This document shows, piece by piece, positions 56,794 to 64,000 of a DNA stretch of 64,000 nt. A program made the position numbers and the translations under genes. Under the pieces are notes generated by a model. The model made no database searches, was not told the DNA's origin, and was given only the letters and a program-made list of their open reading frames with translations. The stretch is from Leucocoprinus leucothites (Eukaryota; Basidiomycota; Agaricomycetes; Agaricales; Agaricaceae): positions 868,001-932,000 of the forward strand of contig JAACJO010000012.1 of assembly GCA_013368445.1 (NCBI GenBank), written 5' to 3'. Every line of letters begins with the position of its first letter. The first letter of the stretch is position 1.

Positions 56794-57407
56794 ATGAACT
56801 CTCCAGCGGAGCTTGAGGCCCCGCCGCGCCTCTCTGTCGATACCATCATCGGTGAACGCCCTCCTAGTCCGAAAGTCCAGTCCAGTCCTATGCAGCAGCA
56901 GACGCAATACGAAGCTGTTGTTTCGGGAACGGGAAACAATACCCTAAACCGACTCGCCTCGCCCGCCCCCGAACTTTTCAGACCCTTGAGGTCAGAGAAT
57001 ATTCCTCGAGACCAGCGCATCGAGTGGGAGAATATAAGAGCTCAGCTGGGTTTATCGGACGTGGAAGAGGGGAGGGTAGATCTGGAGCATTTCAGGGGTC
57101 AGCCTGGGTTGATCGACGATGATGAGAGCCCGACCACCTTGCTCAAACAGATCGGACAGGCGGGGTTGGTGTTTTTGACTAGTCCTTTCATGTTGTTGCA
57201 TGGCGTGTTCAAGATGATGGGAGTATTCCTTAAGAGTCTCGGCATAATCTTCGCAGGCCTGGCTTTACTGTGCAAGAAGTTGACGTACAAGCCAAAGAAG
57301 AATAAGGCGGGCAGAGGCAGGCAAGGTATGTTGTTCGTTTACGAAGTGAGAAGACATCGAGCTGGACTCACATCTGGATTATAATGGCAGGATTAATACA
57401 GATTTAA
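56794..57407 (+). CDS. Small membrane-associated protein, cluster member 1; unknown family
   Basis: Two exons (56794-57325 and 57391-57407) give 182 residues. The N-terminal 100 residues are soluble and acidic/Pro-rich (NSPAELEAPPRLSVDTIIGE, then RIEWENIRAQLGLSD). The C-terminus has a module that begins LLKQIGQAGLVFLTSPFMLL, continues as a long hydrophobic Gly-containing helix pair (GVFLKSLGIIFAGLALLCKK) and ends LTYKPKKNK. The same pattern (IG, LT-S/T-PF, GL..L..KLTY) occurs in the next gene, so the two are paralogues. A membrane-inserted hairpin anchored by a basic tail is the simplest reading. The function is unknown. Confidence 0.7.
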
Positions 57408-57671
57408 GTTGACGGACTGGTGCTTGAAGACGGTCCCATGTACCACCATGAGATTATGTACCGTGTTTTGTGTTAACGACCCCCGATGCTAGACCAGTAT
57501 CGAATTCAGTAACTTTGTATGAACGTAATTTGAACTAAATCGGGCGACCAGTGTCCAGGTGGCGGAATCTCGAGTTCTTGACGTGATCTTTCCCACTAGA
57601 CAAACTTTAACGCCTGCGGTTATTTAAAGTGGTCACAAGTCGCGGGGACTACACATATAGTCACTCCCACC

Positions 57672-58196
57672 ATGACGAATCTCGCGCAGTCTAAGGAAGA
57701 TAAGAACAACTCCCATGTCGTTGAGAACAACGAAGCTTCAGCCAGCCGTGCGCCGACTGATGCTCAGCGAGAGCTTGAATGGAAGAGTTCGCTGAGAAAC
57801 CTCGAGCACGTTATGGACACATACAAGTCTCGGTCTGGGGAAAGTGGTGTATCAGAGCGCGATGTAGAGCAGGTCGCGGAAGCAATGGAGCAAGTTGCGG
57901 CTAGTCATGCCGATCCAGTAGTAAAGACACACTGGCGCGAAAGAGCCAAAGCATTTAGAGCAGCCCGTGCGGACGAACGTGATGGAATCCTGGAAGAGAT
58001 CGGGAAAGGGTTTTTGATGCTGTTGACGACGCCGTTCTTCTTGGTCGGCGCAGTCTTACAAGCTGCGGGAGGCATTCTGAACGGTGTTGGGTCGATTTTG
58101 GGGGGACTAGGGAGGTTAACAAGGAAGTTGACCTACACAGGGTCGTCAAAGAATAGGGCGACCGAGGAGTCGACGCGTCCGTCCGCCCGAGAATAG
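57672..58196 (+). CDS. Small membrane-associated protein, cluster member 2; unknown family
   Basis: This single-exon ORF encodes 174 residues. A hydrophilic N-terminus (MTNLAQSKEDKNNSHVVENN) leads to a helical acidic segment (RDVEQVAEAMEQVAASH) and then the shared C-terminal module ILEEIGKGFLMLLTTPFFLV followed by GAVLQAAGGILNGVGSILGG and GLGRLTRKLTY. The Gly-rich repeats at every third or fourth position suggest packed membrane or amphipathic helices. It lies 264 bp downstream of member 1 on the same strand. No function is known to me. Confidence 0.75.
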   Translation: MTNLAQSKEDKNNSHVVENNEASASRAPTDAQRELEWKSSLRNLEHVMDTYKSRSGESGVSERDVEQVAEAMEQVAASHADPVVKTHWRERAKAFRAARADERDGILEEIGKGFLMLLTTPFFLVGAVLQAAGGILNGVGSILGGLGRLTRKLTYTGSSKNRATEESTRPSARE

Positions 58197-59157
58197 TCAA
58201 GGTGTGTAGTCTGCATCTTGGACGCAACAATCAAGAATCGCTCATTCCGGGACCATCCTTCCCCAAACCCGGTCAGTACCAAAGATTACGAACCATGTAT
58301 TATAATCACACTACACTGAAATTTCCGTATGTTTGTTTGTACCTTTGTGTGTGCCAGAGTAGGCCCTTTCTGGGAGACAAGAATTTCGACCCAAGATTGT
58401 CGGGATCGACAGAGAGATGGTCTAGCAAAAGGAAGGAGTAATGAATCCATTCGTAGCCACTGACATAGAAGACATAAGATCATATAAATCTGGCATTGGT
58501 AGACAAAAGCTTATATGTTCAGAACCGGAGGTGCCGGTGAAAGCGAGTGTGTGAGTAGGGTCACGGTGTCGAGAAAGGATTGTCTGGGCAGCTGGCAATG
58601 CCATTCCGGTCAGCAATATAATATTGCCAGGTGCGAGAGTGAAACCTTTGCAGCGTTGGGTTCCTTCTGGGGTGATATAGGAAGACTGACGTAGACCAAA
58701 CTTGCAAGCCATTTGTTTGTTTTTCTAATTTCAAGACACCCAAATTCATTCTCACGGTCGTGCTAGCCTCTCTCAGCCTAACTCTTTTATAAATTCATAG
58801 TCTTTATCTCCACGGCATCACAGCAACCAATATCGAAGTCCCTTTGAAGCAGCACACCTTTCCATTACAACATACCCGCCCATCGAGTCCTTCGGAAAAC
58901 CCGCTTTCTGACAAAACCGTCTTGAAAAGGACTTAGGGCGCTTATTCGAAGTAGAAGTATCGGGAATGACGCGGAATCTCACCACGAGGCTGACGGCGTG
59001 CATCTGCTAATATAATCGATGACTCTGCTGTGAAGCGGTCACCATCTTCTCTAGCTTGCGGGGCCTCCATCACTTCAAGTTGCCCGTTTGAATGCCCTTC
59101 AAGCTTGACGGTCTACCTAAACACAAATATCCAAGCTATACTCTACACACTATCAAT
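58197..59157. other. Spacer within the small-gene cluster
   Basis: About 960 bp between cluster members 2 and 3. Minus-strand ORFs at 58422-58712 and 58818-59003 are open but unrecognised. I do not support a gene. Confidence 0.4.
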
Positions 59158-59707
59158 ATGATTATCAAACCTAAGCTCAATGGTTTCGATCCCCCTATTC
59201 GCAACGACATTCCCCTGGCCTCGACCCCGGCATTTGACCCTGACGATGGGCAAGTGAATGGTTTGCCGTCGGAAGAACCTCCTCCGCCGTATACGGCGAT
59301 CGAGTTTGGTGAAGCTGTCCCCGAGACCCAAGAACAGCTAGCCACCAATACGCAAAGGTAAGTACACCATCCCCCTGATCATCGATAAAATCACACCCAT
59401 TTCAATTACACGCTCTAACCTTTCCTTTCTCAGTTTAAATCAACAGTTCTGCCGTTGTGTCTTCACTGGCACGAAGAACCGGTCATGGTCCATTAACGAT
59501 ACCCTTCGTTTGGTCACGGTTCCAAGGTCTCCCGGTCTTGATGATATTCGGGACGGCGGTCGTCGAGTCATCAATTCGACTCTGCTTCTTGCAGAGACCT
59601 CCCTTATCGTGGCTGGTGGTATTACTGAGGGATTTGGAAAAATCATGACCGGCCTTGGAAAGACCATCTCCCATCACCGAATCCTCCTTACCCGCAAGGA
59701 TAACTAG
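59158..59707 (+). CDS. Small cluster member 3, partial similarity to members 1-2
   Basis: Two exons (59158-59357, 59434-59707) give 157 residues. The start at 59158 is MIIKPKLNGFDPPIRNDIPL; an in-frame ATG at 59092 adds 22 residues. The N-terminus has an acidic/Pro region (SEEPPPPYTAIEFGE) with a PPPPY motif that could bind WW domains. The C-terminus has a Gly-rich amphipathic segment, SLIVAGGITEGFGKIMTGLG, that aligns by eye with GGILNGVGSILGGLG of member 2, then a basic end. It lacks the LTY end and is less hydrophobic, so the relationship is tentative. Confidence 0.6.
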
Positions 59708-60562
59708 TTCGCCTCGACCCCGCCGCCACTTTCCGTTGATCATTCACTCCCTCATCTCTCTCGCCAAAAACATATAAAAAAACAAAAAAAAAAAGAGAAG
59801 AAGAGGAGGAAAAAGGAATCTTGTGAGTTCCAGAGCCCTTCTATTCCTGTCTCCGCAGCACGCCTCTTTCCGCACCTCGTCCCGTCACATCGATGTATTA
59901 ACACCCTTTTTCTTACAGGTTTTCGACTTCTGTCTCCTGCCAGCTTTTGAAGATCGTATCCACAACGTTGCATACTCCTCGAGCATCTTGCTTGGTGAGT
60001 ATGTCAACATTGAGAATACAATCTTCTTCAAGATTCCACGAGATCTCTGCCGGCAATGGCATTCTTCTTTCTTTCGCTTCTTCTCGCCTAATTTATTATG
60101 TTAGCCTTCTTGTACTCGTGCTTTCGATGCTTTTAGTTCTTTGCTATACCTGTACTTCAACGTGAAACCCTTACGCTCTTTGTCATCGCGCTCGTGTATC
60201 TTGTAACATCTATGAATTGCAAATAGTTATCAATCGGCTGTTTGTTTTCCAGTTGTCCAAATTTCTGAGAATGCTCTGTCTGATATTTGATTTGGATAAG
60301 CAAGTATACAACAGTAGCTGCCGGGCAGTGGCTAACGTATTTAACAATGAAGAATATGTGAATGAATATACAAAATAATAGTGTAGACGTCTAATTTATG
60401 GGGAGACTGTGCCTGGCACTCAGCGAGTGATCTAATAAACCATCCATGAGGTATCTTCTAATCCGAGTGTCAAAGATAGTAGGAAGAAGTTGGAAGGGAT
60501 TGAACTGGAACAAGTACCAGTGGCTTGGATTTTGATACTTAGGTTCCATCGAAGCCCTTATA
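59708..60562. other. Intergenic between convergent genes
   Basis: About 855 bp. A purine-rich A/G tract at about 59775-59815 follows the stop of cluster member 3. The rest is T-rich and fits 3' UTR sequence of both neighbours. No gene is seen. Confidence 0.45.
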
Positions 60563-62568
60563 TCAACCAGATGCGTACTCCGCCAAACACTGGAACCCAT
60601 CTTTCATCGACTGCATTCCCTGCTTATGTTGACTGACAGCAAGTACAATGAAGCAGTGCCAGATCGCATGTGAGCCTCCTCCGAACTTATCCAGAAAGCG
60701 GCGCGCGTTTTCCGGAAGGTGCCGTTCAGGCCAGTGATATGCGTAGAATGCTAGACCGATAAGGTAAGAAGCGAAGGATGGGAGGAGGGGCGCTAGGAAA
60801 AAATGAAACTCAGTTGAGAATTTTGGGCGAGGATGGCGTGAATCGGCATACTTATGAATTCCGACGTATCCTTGTATGAGTAAAGGGCTGCCATCACGAA
60901 AAGTGGAGCTAGGCCAGAGAACGCGAGTGCCAGGAAGAACCCCATCCGATGGGCCTGACACACAGGAGGTTAGCTATCCGATACGTGTGAGGAGTTGAGA
61001 AGAGCGTACGCGGTACTCATACTGATTGAACCAGTTCATGAAAGGAAAGATGTTGCCAAGCAAGCCCATCATAAAACACAAGGCCTCGAATGCGTGGCCA
61101 ATCTTTGGATGGCACTGGTAACCATAATGCACAACAGTTCCAACGCTCGCGCTAATGAGCCAGCCGATCCCCACGTAGTCTACACGTGCGCAAAACTCCA
61201 TGCTCCCGTGGTGTGCACATCCAGCCATTGTATGCCAGACAGCACTACCAAGGAGGCAGATGCAAGCAAATGACATGAAAAACACTTCGGCTGCATCGAA
61301 GTCGGTTGGGTTTCTGATAATGGAGATGATGCTGATAAGATACAAAATGAGGGGTATAAGGTGGGTATGAATGTTGACTAGAACGAGGAGGAATGAGACG
61401 TGCAGGAGGGGGGAAAAATAGATGAACATACGAGTCTCATTGTGAAGCGTGAAGACAGATTTGATGAGGAGCGGCCATCGCTCAATGGGTATAAATCTTT
61501 AGAATCCAGTCAGCGTGAAGTTCGAATAAACAAGAAGAATAAGTCATACCTATATCCTTGGGTAACGAATGGATTGTTCTTCCAGGGCTCTGGAAGGTCG
61601 TGATATGTTATGAGACGCATGCCTTCAAAAGAGTGCTTGACAGCTCTGGCCACTTCACAGGCTGCCTTTTCAATGAGCTGGTCTGTCTGCTCCTCCGTCT
61701 CGGCAGTGATTGCTGCGAGTTCTGTCACCAGGTCTGATGACAAGGTATCCAAGACGTCACGTAGAAGCGAGCTTGGCGCGAGCGAGGGTCCACCAAGTAT
61801 CTTGGTGAACTCGGTTTCTGTCGAGGACAGATGAGAATGCAGGCTATGGAGGCGCATTGAGAGTGTCGGCACGTAATCAAGTAGCTTCCGAGAGTCAATG
61901 TCTTGGAAACGTGTGCGGGCGTCCTCCAATTTCGACCGCATATCAGCAAAGTCAGGGAGATGTGCTATCATATCCGGCATGTCTGATAGATGGGGCATTT
62001 CAGGGAAGTGCGAGCGTACTTCTGCCATATCCGGTAGATAGGGCAGTTCCGGTAAATGCGAGCGAACGTCGGGCATTTCTGGAAGATGCGAACGAACGTC
62101 TACCAAAGTAGGCATTTCGGGGAAATCAGGAAAATGAGCCCTCAAGAAACTCTCCACCGACGCCAAATCTGAAAAATGAACGTCTGGTAGGTGCGACCGT
62201 ACTTCCGCACGGATGCCATCGAGCATGTCCAGTGCCGTTTTTGCCCAAGTTCTTGCCTCTTCTATTTTAATCTCGCCTCTAGCCTTCCAGGCTTCGAGAT
62301 CAGGTGATTCCAGCTCAGAAAGGTGCCGTTCAAGGTCGGCAAGATGGGAGAGGACGAGGAAGCGGAGGGAAGCGAGGGTTTGTGCAGGAGATACCCTGGA
62401 TAGGTCAAGCGTTTCAGCAGAGGTAGGTAGGGGTTTGCACAGCTGAAGAGGGGAGAGCTTGGGTCCGGTGCTAGACACGCGCTTGACATGCCGCAACCGA
62501 AGTGTAGGCGGACTGGATGGCGTGTCCGGAACAGTCGTCGTTACTGTCGTAGCTGATAAGGATATCAT
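60563..62568 (-). CDS. PAQR / Hemolysin-III family protein, Izh3-like, with a long N-terminal extension
   Basis: PAQR proteins (adiponectin receptor, yeast Izh) are seven-helix membrane proteins implicated in lipid and zinc metabolism. The start at 62568 gives a Ser/Pro/Thr-rich segment, then about 250 cytosolic residues including HLP repeats (AEVRSHLPDVHF, VDVRSHLPEMPDVRSHLPEL) and helices. The PAQR core begins ITYHDLPEPWKNNPFVTQGY, the usual entry motif. Membrane segments follow in several exons: CICLLGSAVWHTMAGCAHHG with conserved His, FCARVDYVGIGWLISASVGT with the conserved Asp, and the third-site His in GGGSHAIWHCFIVLAVSQHK. The putative zinc ligands are thus visible. The long N-terminus matches yeast Izh3 in position, not clearly in sequence. 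Confidence 0.88.
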
Positions 62569-63005
62569 GAAGGACAGTGAGGGGGAGGGCAGAGAGCTAG
62601 GTTCAAGTAAATATCATGCGGAAATTGCAGAGCATTTTTGATGGACGTGCTCCTCGATTGTTTGCTTATGTAATGACAGTAACGATGATCCGTTGGCAAT
62701 TGCCAAACATGTGGCAGGAAGTAAACTGAGAGGGAGTACGGCCTGTACCTCTTCAAGTCTTCCAATCTTTTGCGTGCTTATGTTAAGATGTTGCAAGTCT
62801 TCTATCATTAATGCGTGTTGATATAGAGCCTGGTTGACTCATTGACTGATTTGTTGGTAAGCTTTTTTGCTCGTCTCCGATGTCTCTGACACAGCTGCTT
62901 ATCACACAGCATTCACGACGAGTCATCCGTCCCACATACATAAGTCCTGGTCGCCTCTCCTGCGCTAAATATCGGTGCAAGCTTGCTTGACGGCTTTTGC
63001 AAAAT
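62569..63005. promoter_or_regulatory. Bidirectional promoter region with a perfect 14-bp palindrome
   Basis: The divergent starts at 62568 (minus) and 63006 (plus) are 437 bp apart. TTGGCAATTGCCAA at 62693-62706 is a perfect 14-bp inverted repeat, a typical shape for a dimeric regulator site. The regulator is unknown. Confidence 0.4.
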
Positions 63006-63681
63006 ATGGGTCTCCCTATCCCTCAGCTCCTCGTCGTCGGCCTGGGAAACCTCCCACTGCCACTTACTCGGCATAGGTACTTCATTACTCCGCAAAATTA
63101 CTGAGGGGTGAATGACTGATCAGTTTTAACTTTGGTGCTAGTGTCGGTCATCTCATTGTTGACTCCCTCGCTGCTCGCCTAGGAATCAAATTATCAAACC
63201 AGAAAGGTGGATATGCTGGCCAAGGCCAGGTCCAACTTGGGCAAACACAGATTCTGCTGACCTTGTTCAAGTCTAGTATGTTGCCGCTCTTTATCCATTC
63301 CATCCTTCTGTTGTCTCATTATTTGACTCAGAGTCCCTTATGAATATATCCGGTCCATCCGTAGCCGCTATCTATCGGAAGAATTTTCACGACCCAAAAT
63401 CCATAATCGTCATTTCGGACTCCGTCCAGCATGATACCACGAAACTTGCTGTGCGCTTAGGTGGATCTGCTAACGGACATAATGGCGTCAAAAGCATCAT
63501 CTCCGCTCTAGGAGGTGAACAGAATTTCTGGCGTTTCCGCGTTGGTGTCGGCTACCATGGAACGGATATGACCACGTATGTTCTCGGAAGACTCTCAAAT
63601 CACGAAAAGCAATTTTGGACACAAGAAGGATTGGATCTTGTCCTCGCTGAACTTGAGCGAGTGGCCAATAAGGGTGGTTAG
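63006..63681 (+). CDS. PTH1: Peptidyl-tRNA hydrolase (bacterial-type Pth1)
   Basis: This enzyme recycles peptidyl-tRNA dropped from ribosomes, in fungi mainly in mitochondria. Three exons (63006-63076, 63142-63275, 63332-63681) give 184 residues. Motifs follow the Pth order: LLVVGLGNLPLPLTRHSVGH with the catalytic His, LFKSKSLMNISGPSV (MNxSG), IVISDSVQHD in place of the usual DDLDL, and RLGGSANGHNGVKSIISALG (GGHNGLKSI block). RFRVGVGY and YVLGRLSNHEK complete the fold. The first Asn of the GLGN motif is kept. The protein is short at the N-terminus with no obvious presequence. Confidence 0.92.
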
Positions 63682-63894
63682 CTTGTAAGCATATGGTTTA
63701 CTTTCGTTATCCATGTTTCAAACTGTCGCTTAGATTGTCAGCGTGCGTTTCTCCGTGAGACGAAAAACCTCACCGCCGGGTGCCCGGGACATTCTGAACT
63801 GCTACGAGGAGACAGCACTCCTTAGCGAGCAAGGTTCTCGAACGGATTCCTCGGCTTCGAGCTTCGCAAGCCACTCTAAACCTGCGAAAATGGT

Positions 63895-64000
63895 TCAACC
63901 AAGAGTCCAGGAACGCGCACGGGGATCTTCTACGACCACCATACCGCCTCCCTCTTTCCTGGACCATACGCCGCCCTCCCACACCCTTTCAAATTGCTCG
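63895..64000 (-). CDS. Possible C-terminal fragment of a gene off the right edge
   Basis: Read on the minus strand from the window end, the frame EQFERVWEGGVWSRKEGGG continues to a stop at 63895 (ending PRARSWTLG). The composition looks coding, and its position would make it convergent with PTH1. No family is recognised, and a plus-strand gene beginning at ATG 63890 cannot be excluded. Confidence 0.3.
   Translation of the reverse strand, partial: EQFERVWEGGVWSRKEGGGMVVVEDPRARSWTLG

Noticed and set aside
58422..59003. Minus-strand ORFs of 96 and 61 codons between cluster members
   Set aside because: They contain no known motif and could not be joined by clear splice sites.

Overview
The window looks like a gene-dense contig from a mushroom-forming basidiomycete (Agaricomycetes, probably Agaricales). 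The case rests on four things: split genes with short (about 50-65 nt) GT..AG introns; recurrent Agaricomycete families (F-box/LRR-like proteins with an N-terminal heptad region, a DUF6533 membrane protein, an R3H-associated domain protein); yeast-type housekeeping genes; and no operons. I recognised no transposon, CRISPR array, rRNA or tRNA gene. Gene spans below run from start to stop codon and include introns. Most exon joins were inferred by eye from splice motifs and frame.

Left part (1-20 kb): an edge fragment; TSR1 (40S maturation); ADA2 (SAGA adaptor); a 770-residue intronless coiled-coil protein with cell-cycle type short motifs; two tandem F-box paralogues; ATP5/OSCP (mitochondrial ATP synthase); and a TRP/FLC-type membrane protein.

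Middle (20-44 kb): a mitochondrial-type J-domain protein converging on an unrecognised single-pass membrane protein; bleomycin hydrolase; a paraoxonase-like arylesterase; ribosomal protein RPS0; a DUF6533 membrane protein; CTR9 (Paf1 complex); an isoprenylcysteine methyltransferase; an R3H-associated domain protein; and a second pair of F-box paralogues on the other strand. One of this pair has its conserved C-terminus displaced by a frameshift.

Right part (44-64 kb): a chitin synthase; a probably GPI-anchored aspartic protease; a single-pass coiled-coil protein with a Cys-containing ectodomain; a ZNHIT3/Hit1-like zinc finger protein; three small tandem genes that share a hydrophobic C-terminal module; an Izh3-like PAQR membrane protein with a repeat-bearing N-terminal extension; peptidyl-tRNA hydrolase; and a possible gene fragment at the right edge.

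Most genes are unrelated housekeeping functions that happen to be neighbours. The parts most likely to be undescribed are the three-gene cluster at 56.8-59.7 kb, the coiled-coil protein at 7.8-10.1 kb with PP1-docking and KEN-box-like motifs, and the HLP-repeat extension on the PAQR protein. None of them can be called a new system from sequence alone.
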